A DNA stretch of 64,000 bases from Humulus lupulus (Eukaryota > Streptophyta > Magnoliopsida > Rosales > Cannabaceae): the NCBI RefSeq assembly GCF_963169125.1, contig NC_084797.1, forward strand, positions 96,497,868 through 96,561,867, in the 5' to 3' direction. The notes beneath the pieces were generated by a model, which made no database searches, was not told the DNA's origin, and was given only the letters and a program-made list of their open reading frames with translations. Positions 44,119-56,539 of this stretch are shown here, piece after piece; within the stretch, counting starts at the first letter, position 1; every line of letters begins with the position of its first letter. Both the position numbers and the translations under genes were made by a program.

Positions 44119-45739
44119 GAAGTGTCCCGCCCCGCGTTTATGGCACTGGGTAAACCCTAGTTCGAGTATTTTAATTCCCTTTATTATGTATTATGTCAGG
44201 GGAACATTTTATATTATAAGAAGTTGTAATGTTTGAATGCTAGCCATGCTATGGTAAGTGCAGTTTTTTTTAGAAACTGAGACCTTTGGTCGTGGACTGG
44301 GTCAAAATTCCTAATCGGGTACAAATCTCAGATTAATTAAATAGGAAATACTATAGCATAAAAATATTAATTTTGTCTGGCACTGGGACTTTATAGTCGA
44401 GCAAATAAGTTTAAGAAAAATTAATTGAGGTTTGAATCTCAATCAATCGGGCTTAAGAATGAAAAATTCTTGCCCGAGCCTCCAAAGGCATTTTGGTCAA
44501 TTTGAGCAAATTACAAAAATTATGTGTTATGTCACAAAATTTATTTTTGGTCACATTTATTTTATTTTAGCTTGGAGATATTTACAAACTATAGGGTAAA
44601 AAATTGGTTAAATTTGGAGAGTGAAATTACCAAAGGATCCTTCAGTGCATTAGAAATGAGTTAAAAGGGGTAAGGGCATTTTAGTGATTTTCAAAGGAGG
44701 AGAGAGAGTGTGATGGGCAGCTAGGCTATTCGCTAGTGTACTCAAGTGTCTATGATACCTATCCTAAGAAGAGTAAGAGGCTACCTCACCCATTTGCTAA
44801 CCCTGCAATCATTCCTCTTACACACCAATCATTATTTTTTTTTATTTCCTTCTTTTTCTCAAGAAAACAAAAAGAGAAACTTTCTTCATTTCCCTCCCCA
44901 AAACCAAGAGGTCCTTCTTCCCTCTCCATTTTCTGCCATTTTTCTCTCAAAGGAGCAAGAGATCTCAATCTCCATTGAAGGAAGGATGAAAACTCATGAG
45001 CACACTAGGCAAGTGTAATTTTCGAACCTAGTACATTGTTTCCTTCTCTTTTTCTTTCAAACCCGAAACTCTAAGGGATTTTACTATGCATAATGCATAT
45101 CATTCTAATGGTCATGCATGGCATGGATCTTCTATTCTAGGGTTCAAGAGTGGTGGTTCTTGGAGGATCTCAAAGATTTGAAGATTGTTGATGTTTTAGT
45201 GATAACAAAGGTAAAGATTTTAGAGTTTTAGCAATTTTCCACTCATCTCCATCTTCTACCCTAACATTTATTTTTTTAAAATCTGCATTGGAACCTTCGG
45301 GATCTGTTTTAGTGTATAGAACACAAGGAGGAAGTTTGAAAGGCTAAGGGAACCTTATCTCCAAGCTAGAACCATCAAAGGTAGATTTTTGGTTGGTTCT
45401 TTAGTATTTTTTGTTATTGATATAGATCTGGTTGTACAGGTTATTTTGTTTGTTTTTGTAGTTTATTTTATGTTTTAAGGTTAGCTTGGTTGATTTTTTG
45501 ATTTTCATGCATGCATGTGGCTAGGGTTTTGCTAGTTGTTTTTAGTTTTGCTAGAATGTGTAAAAATGCATGCTGCCAAGTTTTCGTGGTCTAACTTCCA
45601 ATGGGTCAAATCATACCCTACTACCTCTGTTTGTGGAAATAATTTGTATGTTTGCATATTTCTAGTTTAGTACTTGAGTTTAGGCTTTTTAAAATCGAAA
45701 AAAGGTGTTTTCAAACTGAAGTTATGAACTTTTTTTCAT

Positions 45740-46310
45740 CTTGATGCAATTTGGAAAAGTTGTGGGCAGCATCCACTGCCCAAGTTGTATTGAATATTGA
45801 ACACGTTTTACTGATCCAAAAATCATGAAATTTGGTAAACTATTAGTGTCAATATGTATAAGGATCACATAAATTTTTTTAAAGGATAATGAAAAATGGT
45901 TAAAGTGTAATGGTTTTTCAAAGTTTGCCCTAATAATTTGAAAATGAAATTTATGGGCAGCAAACACTGCCCAGATTGTCTTAAATTTTTTAATGGGTTC
46001 CCTTATCCTAAAAAATTATGAAATTTTTAGAGAAGATATGACTAAAAATTATGGTAAAATTTTAGAAAAATTGGGCTACGGTGTAAGAGAAATAATTTTT
46101 CTATGAAACCTAAAATTCTGAGAAAAACTCCTTCGTAGCAAGCACTGGTCAGATTTCTTTAAATGATTTAATGGGTTTTGCCTTCCCAAAAATTTTGAAA
46201 CTTGATGAGAAATTTGTTAAGATACGTATTAAGGCCCTGGTAAAATTTTAGATCAAAATATGTCACAGTTTAAGAGTAGTAATTTTTCAATGTTACCTAA
46301 ACAAGGGGAA
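45740..46310. repeat. ~190-bp tandem repeat in the ChrF LTR, three copies
   Basis: TGGGCAGCATCCACTGCCCA (45762), TGGGCAGCAAACACTGCCCA (45954) and a decayed GTAGCAAGCACTGGTCAG (about 46136) head similar blocks containing TAATGGGTT..AAAATTATGAAATTT. The head is a 7-bp inverted repeat TGGGCAG/CTGCCCA around six bases. The inverted LTR has matching copies near 48700, 48887 and 49077. Confidence 0.75.
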
Positions 46311-46615
46311 AAATAGTAATTTCAAACCTTAATAAAAAAACCGAGTTTTGGGAGGTTAGTTCTCCTAACCTAAATTGAATATTTGAAGTGAGCTTTCACC
46401 TTGTTCGCATCATTAGGAAGCATAATACGTGAACGATATTTTAAAGGGTTGTAGTTAGAGAACCTAACATTAAATATGAGCTTAAAATCGATATTTTTAT
46501 CACGTTAAAGTGAATAGTGAAAAGTTAGGTTCGGAATTGGAAATGAAGTTGTTTTCAAAAATAGCTAAAGTTTTGGATGTCTAACAAATCCCAAATTAGT
46601 TTAAGGTTATTGAGA

Positions 46616-46620
46616 ATTCA
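46616..46620. repeat. TSD of the inverted solo LTR, left (ATTCA)
   Basis: Matches ACTCA at 50776-50780 except for one T/C difference. Confidence 0.65.
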
Positions 46621-49600
46621 TCTAACATCCCGTAAAATCTCTTCACATAATTTGCGGAAAAACATAACCATTTTCTACGATAAGGGAATCGAAAATCCGT
46701 ATAAAAAAAACTTTTCAAAACATGCAAGAGTTCGGAAGTATGCGCATACTTAAAAGTAAATTACAGTGTCATAATTTTAAAACATTCAACAAGCCCAAAA
46801 TAATTTCTTACTTATTAGATGGGTTCTAGTTCCCACAACATAAATTCCCCAAAGGGTCGGTCCACATGTACGTCCTTGCTAATACACTCTAGCGCTCACT
46901 GATCCACTTTGCCTTTCATCTTACCTACAACACGAAACAACTAGGTAAGCGAAACACTTAGTAAGAATAACTTAACAAACATAACCACATAAACAGAGCA
47001 AGAACATAACTAACTGTAACTAGGCAGATAATCAACCAAGAATAGGATTCTGATGAAACTGAAAAATAACATACAATTTAAGAATGTGTGAACGTCCTGG
47101 AAAATTATGGTCATGTCTCATAACCCAAAATTGTATCTTGAAAGTACAACTGCACACAGAAAATCTCAGAGCATACATACAGTCTTAACTAGTAACCTAC
47201 ATACTTACTTACTCAGCTGTATCATAACATACATACTTACTCAGGGTTCTCGAGGAACCTTCAACATAACTTATCATATCTTAACACATCTTACCACAGC
47301 GTCGATAGGTGTAAACTAGCTACACTGATTACCCAGACTCATAGAGGAATTTGGCACACTTTCTTAGCCATAGAGATTTGATTCTGGAATTAGCTTGCTT
47401 ACTTGTCACAGAGTTTAATCAGACTCTTATGTCACGGGTGTTAAGTCAAACTTCTTACATATTGCGATGGCCAACTGACCTTAGTCACACAGACATCAGT
47501 GGTGAACCAATTTCTCACATAGTTCATCAATGGCTAGCCGGAGTTCATAGTTGTCACGGTAGCTAGCCGGACTCGGCATCAACTTACTTATGTTTCCCAA
47601 AGTTTAACCTGACTCTTATGTCATGGGTGTTAAGCCAGACTTCTTACATATTGCGATGGCCAACTGACCTTAGCCACACAGGCATCGGTGGCGAACAATT
47701 TTCTCACATAGTTCTCCGGTGGCTAGCCGGAGTTCATAGTCGTCGCGGTAGCTAGTCGGACTGCTTACCATAGTCATGAGTATGCAAAATCTCTAGGACC
47801 ACGGTCTTGAGTAAACCTTCTAGGACTAGTTAAAATTATTAAGTAATAGCTCAGTTATCTAAACTAGTCATTAATGTGTTATAGCCAAAAATATCATAAG
47901 TTGTCTTACCCAGATTCATTAGTGCTTGCTTGTGGAAACCTTCTATCTAGAAGCGAGCCTTTACGCTTAGATAACCTTGTAGTGAAACCACACAGTGACT
48001 CGGATTAAACTATGGCATATTATTATAGTTAATATTCCAAAATAGCCACATGAAATAAATTCTTAGGGACTCTATACTATATTCTCTTATACACTTCACA
48101 GTGTATAAGGTCAGATTTTGTTTCAATCTTAACGGTATCATAAGAAAATCGGCCTCGTCGCAACACGCTCACCGTGCCATGCATTTTTAATATTACTTAA
48201 ATGAAGAACTCACTTATCCGATAACTCGTATTTTGGTTTCAGGAAAAACGAGTTATACTCAACTCATATCTTTAGAAAGTACCAACTTGTCATCTTCTTA
48301 TGAAAATTTACCGTTTACTATCATTTACCAAAATACCGCTTATTGATCCGTTTCAAATAATATCTAATAATGTCATATCTCTCTCTTGAAGGTTCTACAA
48401 AACCCAAACTCCCATTCTTACCAATTCTTACCTATAACCTTGGATCTCTCTTTATGTTGTTTTTTGAAAAGAAGGGCATTTGGACCCTTAACTTACAAAA
48501 TGATAAAATTAGCTTTTCGTTAAGGTTCGAAATTGCTACCTTTCAGCTTTTTAGGGAAACATGGAAATATTATTTCTCTTAAACCGTAATACATTTTTCT
48601 CTGGAATTTTACAGGAGTCTTTGTATATATCTTAACTAATTCTTCTCAAAATTTTATAATTTTTGGGATGACAAAACCCATTCGAATATTTAAAGTAGTC
48701 TGGGCAGTGCCTGCTGCCCATAAGTTTTTGCCAGTTTTTATTGTAAATTTAAAATTTTATTTCTATTACAGTGTAGTCCAGTTCTTTCTGATATTTTACA
48801 CAAATATTTATACGTGTCTAATTTATTTTCATACAAAATTTCATAACTTTTGGAATAATAAAACTCAATCAAATGTTTAAAGGCATATGGGCAGTGCTTG
48901 CTGCTCAGAAGTTTTGTTTCTAGATTAATAGGAAAATTTTGAAAAATCATATCTCTTATACCTTAACATATTTTCCTTTAAAATTTCACAGAGACCCTTA
49001 TACATGTTTAAACTAACATATTACGAATTTTCATAGCTTTTTGATTAGTAAAACCCATTGAGAAGTCAAAACAATCTTGGCAGCACTGCCACCCAGAAAT
49101 TTTCCAGATTTACATCAAAATGCCAAAACGTGCATAACATGGGTTTGAAAATGTATTGTCACGATTTTCCAAAGCCTATCATCAAGTACACTTACAGAAA
49201 TATGCAACTAAATAATTATTGTTTCATAATCAGAGGCAGTAGGGTACGATATGACCCGTTGGAAGTCAGACCATGTGAACTTGGCAGCATACATTTCTAA
49301 ACATTCAAGCAAAAATAAACACAACTAGCAAAACCATAGACACATGCATGCATGCAAATACAAAAATCAACCAATCTAACCCTCAAGCATAAAATAAACT
49401 TCAAAAACCAATATAATAACCTAAACAACCAGATCTAACATCAACAGCCAAAAAAAACTCAAAACAAACCAAATATCTACCTTTGATGGTTCTAGCTTGG
49501 AGATGATAGTCCTTAGCTTGTCTAAGCATCCTTCTTGGATTCTATACCCTCAAACTGAGCCCCATAAGTTTCACATGCATATTTTTAGAGAGTTTTAGGG

Positions 49601-50775
49601 TAAAAAATGGAGATTAGTGGAAAGAGAAAAAAAAAAGCTTAACCAAATCCTAAAATCTTACCTTGATTCTCACTAAAGCACCAAAGAGCTTCCAAACCTT
49701 GAAATCTCCTTAGAACCACTTCCCTTTTTCCCTAGAACACAAGATCCATGCCATGCATGGAAATTAGAACCACATGCATGTACAAAACATCCCCTTATGG
49801 TTTTATATTTGAAAGAAAAAAAAGAAGAGAAGGAAGAGCTATGATCCAAAACTTACAATGCTAGAACTCTTCAAGATCTCCTTCCTTCAATGGAAGTGAG
49901 TACTCTTGGGCTTGTGAAGAAGAGAAGCAATGCATCAATGGAGGTTTAGGGGACTTAGGGTTTTGGTTTTGGGAGTGTAGGGGAAGAGAGAAAGTTTGAT
50001 TGAGTGGAAAAAATGACTTTTGAGGGAAGTGTGTAGTTTTGGTGAAATAGGATTAAGGACAAAAATACGGAAGAGCACTAATCATTAGGGTAGTCACTTA
50101 ACTTGTAGCGTAAGTGAAACTCTTGCTCTCCCCTAGGCTATGTGTCATAAGACATTTGAGTGCATAGGCATAGCCTAGCCGCCCACCTTTCTCTCTCCTC
50201 CCTTGTGAAAAGACTTTTATGCCCTTGCTCATTTTACTCAATTCTATGCACTCAAGGGCCCTTTTGAAATGTCACTCTCCAAATTTAACCAAAATTTTAC
50301 CCTATAGTTTTTAAATATCTCCAAGCTAAAATAAAATAAATGTGACCAAAAATAAAGTTTGTCACATAACACATAATTTTGGTAATTTTATCAAATTGAC
50401 CAAAATGCCCCTTGAGGCTCGAGCAAGAAATTCTTATTCTTAAGCCCGATTGATTGAGATTCAAACCTCAATAAATTTTTCTTAAACTTATTGGCTCGAC
50501 TATAAAATCCCAGTGCCAAACAAAATTAATATTTTTATGCCATAGTATTTCTTATTTAATTAATCTTAGATTTTTACCCAATTAGGGTTTTTGACCCTGT
50601 CCATGACCAAAAGTCTCGATTTCTTAAAAAAACCGCACTTACCACAACATGGCTAGCATTCAAACATCGCACTTTCTTGTAACATAAAATGTTCACTCGA
50701 CATAATACATCATACAATGAATTCAAAATACCTGAACTAGGGTTTTACTCGGCGCCCTAAATGCGAGGCGTTACA
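46621..50775 (-). mobile_element. Inverted 4.15-kb solo LTR of the ChrF family
   Basis: In minus sense it starts TGTAACGCCTCGCATTTAGG (50775) and ends at 46621, where the TGTAAC terminus is mutated to TCTAAC on the plus strand. No internal region, primer site or polypurine tract is present. It divides the ChrF LTR and has a near-perfect 5-bp duplication. It contains all landmarks of ChrF halves in reverse order, including CGAGTTAACTCC-like, GGCTAGCCGG and AAGTATGCGCATACTT (46736-46751) elements. All plus-strand ORFs within are chance. Confidence 0.85.
47410..47787. repeat. 189-bp tandem duplication within the solo LTR
   Basis: GACTCTTATGTCACGGGTGT at 47422 and GACTCTTATGTCATGGGTGT at 47611; both copies contain TATTGCGATGGCCAACTGACC and GGCTAGCCGGAGTTCATAG. 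The ChrF LTR (51520-51700) has a single copy. Confidence 0.85.
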
Positions 50776-50780
50776 ACTCA

Positions 50781-52613
50781 TTTTCACCATTTTCTAAACA
50801 TGGCGTCCAATTGCCCTTTCTTTTCAAAATTTACGTAATAGAGATCCTAGGTTATGGATTTAAAGATGGTAAACATGGGAGTTAGGTTTTATAAAACTGT
50901 AAATTGAAAAAGTATTATCATTAACATATATTAAATTGAAAAAAAGTCGAAATGCGGTATTTTTGGGTAAAGAATGGAAAACTGTAAACTTTGTACTTGA
51001 GTATATTGTGGGTGGTTTCTAAGATCAAGAGTCATTTAAAAATTCTTTTGTAAGTAACCAAAAAACACGTAATATGATTGAGAGTCTTCTAGAGATAGAA
51101 TATTAAAATGCAGGAGGGCATGTTGCCGTAAGAACAATTTTTGTCAGGAAACCGTAAATTTATTTAAAGTGAAATCTAGTCTTATAGACTATAAAGTGTA
51201 TATGAGAAATGCCTGTATAGATTCTCTAAGAGAACTTTATTTATTGTAGCTATCATGGAATATTAACTATAAGAATAGGCCATAGTTTGATCTGAGTCAC
51301 TATGTGGTTTTACTAGAGTGTTATCTAAGCGTGAAGGCTTGCTTCTAGAAAGAAGGTTCCCACAAGCAAGCGCTGAGGAATCCGGGAAAGATAAGCTATG
51401 ATATGTTTGGCTACAACACGTTAATGACTAGTTTAGAAAACTAAGTTACAAGCTAATAATTTGAACTGGTCTTAGAAGGTTTATACAAGACTGTGGTCCT
51501 AGAGGGTTCGCATATTCATGACTAAGGTAAGCAGTCTGGCTAGCTATAGCGGCTACTACGAACTCTGGCTAGCCACGAGGGAACTAAGTGAGAAACTGGT
51601 TCGCCATTGATGTCTATGTGACTAAGGTCGGTTGGCCACCACAATATGTAAGAAGTGCGACTTAACACCTATGACATAAGAGTTTGGTTAAACTTCATGA
51701 CACGTAAGTAAGTTAATTCTGGAATCAAATCTCTATGATTAAGAAAGTATGTCGAATTCTTCTAGGAGTCTAGGTAACCAGTGTAATTAGTTTACACCCG
51801 TTGACGCTATGGTAAGATATGTTTAGATGTACTAAGAAATGTTAAGCTATGCTTAAATATGTTAAGATACATTGAGCTATGTTGAAGGTTCCTCCAGAAC
51901 CCTAAGTATGTATGTTAAGATATGACTGAGTAAGTAAGTATGTATGTTAAGATACAAATAAGTAAGTATGTATGTTATGATACGAATGACTAAGTAGGTA
52001 TTTATGTTATGATATGACTGAGTAAGTAAGTATGTATGTTACTAGTTAAGATTGTATGTATGCTCTGGGATTTTCTGTGTGCAGGTACACTTTCAGGATA
52101 CAAATTTTGGTTATGAGGCTTGACCATAAGTTTGCCAGGAAATTCGCACGTTCTTAAATTGTATGTTAGGGTTCGGTTTCATCAAAATCCTATTCTTGGT
52201 TGATTATCTGCCTAGTTACAGTTAATTAAGTTCTTGCTCTGTTATGTGGTTATGTTTGTTAAGTTGTTCTTACTAAGCATTTCACTTACCTATTTGTTTC
52301 GTGTTGTAGGTAAGCTCAAAGGAAAAGTGGATCAGTAGGCCCTGAAATTTATCTGCGAGGATGTACATGTGGACCGACGTTTTGAGAATTTATGTTTTGG
52401 GGACTAGAACCCATATGATAACTAAGAAATTATTTTGGGATTGTTGAATGTTTTAAAATTATGAAATTGTAATTTTTTTTAAGTATGCGCATACTTCTGA
52501 ACTTTTGCATGTTTTGAAAAGTTTTTTTTTTATATGGATTTTCGGTTACCTTATTTTAGAAAATTGTAATGTTTTTCTACAAATTATGTTAAGATATTTT
52601 TTGAGACGTTACA
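50781..52613 (+). repeat. ChrF 5' LTR, second half
   Basis: Continues 44123-46620 and ends GAGACGTTACA at 52613, followed by an initiator-Met primer site. It holds GTAGGTAAGCTCAAAGG (52307), the conserved GTACATGTGGACCGACG block and a 32-bp tandem repeat. Confidence 0.82.
51905..52045. repeat. 32-bp tandem repeat, about 4.5 copies
   Basis: Unit AGTATGTATGTTAAGATATG plus ACTGAGTAAGTA; later copies vary. The inverted LTR has about two copies (47188-47250). Confidence 0.75.
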
Positions 52614-52615
52614 GT

Positions 52616-52627
52616 TGGTATCAGAGC
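52616..52627 (+). other. ChrF primer binding site (initiator Met tRNA)
   Basis: TGGTATCAGAGC, two bases after the LTR end; a perfect match to the common plant retrotransposon primer site. Confidence 0.9.
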
Positions 52628-52765
52628 TCGAGTTGAGTCGATTTTGTAGACAAACCCACACGTACATTCTGTAAGATAAACCGACACTCACTGTAAAAAC
52701 TGTCTTTTCATATCTGATTCCATTGCATTCTTTTATTTACCTTAATTATATAAATTGTAGGTGTG

Positions 52766-53350
52766 ATGGAAGATTTGCTAGAGATAGTTAATCGGGCCCT
52801 AGAGGACCCACTCTTCGGGTGTCGTCTCGCGCAGAGACTCCGCTTTCACTAGGCCATCGATAGCGCATTCTAGTGTGTGTTCACTGGGGAACATGACTCT
52901 TCTTTTGAAGTATAGGAATGGATGTACATGATCGATATAACCCTTTGGGATATGGAGATTCCACCTGCCTACCAGGTGAGGTTGGCTAGCCTATACATGA
53001 GAGACGAGGTATTTCACTGGTTCCAGTATTGCTACGAAGACCCAACCACAGTCTCCTGGCCAGTGTTCCGGGCATCTATCGAGCTCACTTTCCGAAAGGG
53101 CTTCCACATGTCATGATGACAGGAGAGGTACCGAGTGGAGCAGATGGCACCACCAGCTTCCGCACCAGACACTGCACAACCACCCCAGCTCACGGAGGCA
53201 GCTACAACAGATGGTGAGGTGGTGGAGGAGATGGCCGAGCCAGTATTGGACCTATTGGGTGATGACAAGGGTGATCCAGAGGGGGATCCCGAGCAGGTAG
53301 ATGAGTATACGGATCTAGAGTTGGATATGTCGATGGATAACATAGATTAG
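52766..53350 (+). pseudogene. gag: ChrF gag-like ORF
   Basis: ATG 52766 (MEDLLEIVNRALEDPLFG). Stops near 52850, 52874 and 52910 interrupt it, then MYMIDITLWDMEIPPAYQVR and LYMRDEVFHWFQYC with VSWPVFRASIELTF follow. This is the capsid pattern of the retrotransposon gag family. After a frame change near 53117 it has an acidic tail (DLLGDDKGDPEGDPEQVDEY) ending TAG 53348-53350. It lies 150 nt from the primer site. Confidence 0.65.
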
Positions 53351-53691
53351 GTTATGTTGTGAAGGTCTTGTTGATACTTTTTGGTAAAGACTTGGCAAAC
53401 CTACTATGTTGTAGGACTTTTGTATAGTTATAGCAGGCGTATGTAGAAATCTGACGTCTAGCTAGGGTTGTCTTTTGTATTTATCGTTCTGCTAATTATA
53501 ATTTTATGGCATGATCTGTAATGATCATTTTGTATTGCTAGGTTATCGCCTTGAATGTTATGAGAACTTGTTTTGAGTTGAATCGTTAAGATTTTTTCTT
53601 TACGTTTTCCTTGTGCGCGGGAAACTTGTATGCTCATTTGATGATAGGTTAGTATTCTTCCCTACTATACATTGTTGTATAGAGACTTACG
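53351..53691. other. Untranslated spacer between gag-like segments
   Basis: T-rich, no coding seen. Confidence 0.4.
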
Positions 53692-53915
53692 ATGGTGCCT
53701 AACACTCGAGCAAGGGGAGGTCGAGCTGTTAATCCACCAGACCCAGCCTAGAGAGCAGTCGTTGACTAAGAGGCAGGTCGTGGCCGAGGCAGAGGAAGGG
53801 GTTGAGGCCGCAGACAAAGAGCAAGCCAGCACCAAATCTAGCAACTCATATGTTCATGAGCAGAATGCGGTGAACGCAAAGATTTTTGGAAGTGCCACAC
53901 AACTCCGCACCCCAG
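53692..53915 (+). pseudogene. gag: Second gag N-terminus, cut by the ChrG LTR
   Basis: ATG 53692 reads MVPNTRARGGRAVNPPDPA, then TAG, then EAGRGRGRGRG. This basic Arg/Gly start is usual for plant chromovirus gag. The frame is lost where the LTR starting TGTACCATCCC begins (53916). Confidence 0.55.
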
Positions 53916-55165
53916 TGTACCATCCCAAATTTGTTAATAAGGTTTAGGGACTTGATTAGCGTGCTAGGAGGGCAATAATTGATTTAATTATATTAATATG
54001 TGAATTTAATGATTATGTGATTAGAAATGCATGTGTTAGGTGACTTGAGCGCGCCGCGACCATTAAGGGACTAAGCCGCAACTCAAATGTGAAATGTTGG
54101 TTGTTTAAGGGTTTTAAGCTCGGGAACTCGAATGTTAAGGCTTAGGAGGGATCCTGCTACCTGTTTGGTGGATTCCAAGGTCCCGGAGGCTAGATTTATA
54201 ATCTGAAGTTATCTATTGGTTTATAACTTGATGTTTGGTTATTATGAATGCGTTGTGACTAGGTTTTCAACAAGGCTCGGGTTAGAGGAGTGTGCTCGTG
54301 ATCGCGGTGCTCAGATAGCTCAGGCCATAAGTATGAAAACTGTTGTACCCGTAAAGCAAGGCATGACCATATTGTTTGTATTGCAGTGTGTGGCCCTAAT
54401 GTTTGTGTTTAGTATGTGTTTAAATACCTATGAATATTATGCTAAGTAACTCATGTTTTTAAGTGAACGACGAAGGCCGGGAACGATGGAGGCCGGGAAA
54501 CTACGAAGGCCAGGACACGATGAAGCCTAAGAAGGGCAATAAGCTGGGCACAATAAGGGGTGAGATCGACATTGAGCACATAGAGTGCAGTTCGTTAGGG
54601 AGAGACCCTTCTAGGGTGCTGGAGCCACCCTCTCAGGGAAGACCGCGAACCCAAGCCTGGTAAAGCGCCTAGGACGGTGTTGTCCGCAAAGTATTTAGCT
54701 TGTTGGCTATTTTTTTGTATGTTGTGGATAGTTATACATATGTTATATGTTTTGTGTTGAGTTTTCTTGCTGGACTTCGGCTCACGGGTGCTCTACGGTA
54801 TAGGTAAGGGCAATAGAATGGTTGACCAACCATGAGTACGGAGAGCGTGGAGCGATGGTACATGTTCGGCCTACCTGGCTACCACAGCAAGGGTTATTTT
54901 GAGAAAATGTACTGTAGTAGTTGTTTTGTCTCCTAGGTCGACCATGTGTATATTTTGATCTGTAATGTATTCTATAAACTATATTTTGGGATCCTAGCTG
55001 TAAAACTTTCTAAGATTTCAAAGAAAGACCAAATTTTTATATTTAATGTCTTTAATCGAGTTTTATTTTAGTTTAGTCATAATTTTAACCTAAGACCTCG
55101 ATTAGCAAGCTATTGGCTCATTTTTAACTCACATAGTAACAATTCTAAGGAAGTAGGGCATTACA
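53916..55165 (+). repeat. ChrG 5' LTR (internally deleted)
   Basis: Start TGTACCATCCCAAATTTG matches TGTAACGACCCAAAATCTG at 61781; end TAGGGCATTACA. About 1 kb shorter than the 61781-type LTR because the middle is missing after about 54050. 16-17-bp units (CGAAGGCCGGGAACGA) lie at 54465-54530. Confidence 0.78.
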
Positions 55166-55168
55166 ACT

Positions 55169-55180
55169 TGGTATCAGAGT
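55169..55180 (+). other. ChrG primer binding site (initiator Met tRNA)
   Basis: TGGTATCAGAGT, three bases after the LTR; one mismatch (T for the final C). Confidence 0.85.
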
Positions 55181-55509
55181 GAGCCAAGGTTTATGGTTCC
55201 TAGAGATCGACTGAACATGTACTCTCGCTGCTAGTGACAAGCTTGACTCAGGGTTGGTTGGTATTTAATGAATTATATGCTTAATTGCTTGCTTGAGTGC
55301 CCTGTTGCCTGAATATATAAATAGAGCATGATGCTAGGGCATGACCCCCTTGATTGTTGTATGTTATCTGTGATATGTGGATTTGTTGATTGTGATTGAT
55401 TGATGAGATTGGGAGGTAGTTTTGGATGTTGTTATCATAACTGATAAGCGGTGTCATTGATTGCAGGCATTTCGCAGTAATTCCTCACCAATCAATCAGA
55501 CTCCGCGGC

Positions 55510-56500
55510 AATAGGGTCGACGATGACAACAAGGGTCAGGACCCTCCACCTACCCTGCCAAATTGGCAACAGTTGTTTGCCGAGATGGAAGGCAGACTTC
55601 ACCGAACAGAAGAATAACTTCCACAGTTGAGGCAGCAGGCACCTCCTCAGGGCATTGGGTTACAAGTTCCACAGGCTGTGGCACCAGTGCCAGCCCAACC
55701 TGCTATGGAGAATAGGTGGGAACCTTTGTATGAGAGGTTCAGGAAGCAGCATCCTCCCACCTCTGGGGGTGGGCCAGACCCACTGCAGGCAGAGCAGTTG
55801 ATGAACATGATTTCTTCAATCCTGGATTTCATGAGGGTGGAAGGGAATGAGAGGGTAGCTTGCGTGAGCTACATGTTGAGAGAAGATGCCCGCATCTGGT
55901 GGGATGTTATGTCTCAGAGAAGGAATATATCAGTTATGACCTAGGAAGAGTTCAGAAAAAATTTCAATGAGAAGTATTACAGTGTCGCAGTCCGAGTTGT
56001 GAAGGTGGATGAGTATATGAACCTGACTCAAAACTGGATGATGGTTACTGAGTATGCTTTGAAGTTTGATCGGTTAAAAAAATTTGCGCTGGATTCGGTG
56101 CCCACTTACATGGCACGCCGAGATTGATTTGTGTTGGGATTGAATGTTATGATCGCTCGTGATGTCAAAATAACTTTTGATCCGGGAACTACCACCTATG
56201 TACACGTAGTGGACAAGGCCCTTATAGCTGAGGGTGCCGAGGATCAGATATTGAGAGAGGACATTGCTAGGCGCGATGCTCGAAGGATGGTGCCTCCTTT
56301 TACTAGATCCAGCCAAGGGAGTGGCCCCATTGAGCAGAAGAGAAAGGCCTTAGACTCTTTTGTTCATCCTGGCTCAGATAGGAGGGCACGGGGTGCTTCT
56401 TAGTGTGTCCTCGGTGTAGACGACAGCATCAGGGAGAATGCAGGATCAGATCCTGCCTCACTTGTGGGAGCATCAGTCATTTGAGAATGGATTTCTCACA
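55510..56500 (+). pseudogene. gag: ChrG gag
   Basis: DPPPTLPNWQQLFAEMEGRL, WEPLYERFRKQHPPTSGGGP, ILDFMRVEGNERVACVSYML and DARIWWDVMSQRRN in one frame. TAG at 55942 stands where Trp is expected, before EEFRKNFNEKYYSVAV. Further stops are TGA 56128 and TAG 56401. A frame change then gives CPRCRRQHQGEC and CLTCGSISHLRMDF, a zinc knuckle whose Gly-His spacing and last Cys are degraded (Phe for Cys). Confidence 0.82.
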
Positions 56501-56539
56501 AGCTAGGAAGGAAGAGCCAAAATAGAGCGACAGTCTCAC

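Larger units (their letters stand above)
44123..46620 (+). repeat. ChrF 5' LTR, first half
   Basis: Starts TGTCCCGCC; continuous with 50781-52613 once the inverted LTR at 46621-50775 is removed, making an LTR of about 4.33 kb. The sequence is matched in reverse complement by about 48200-50775. Short ORFs here (44736-45018) are shadows. A ~190-bp tandem repeat lies at 45740-46310. Confidence 0.82.

Noticed and set aside
44736..45018. Overlapping ORFs rich in Ser/Phe/Pro
   Set aside because: LTR sequence; frames are not conserved in the reverse-complement copy near 49800-50000.
47107..49300. Several plus-strand ORFs of 60-90 codons
   Set aside because: They lie in the inverted solo LTR, are not matched in the other LTR copy as coding and have no motif.
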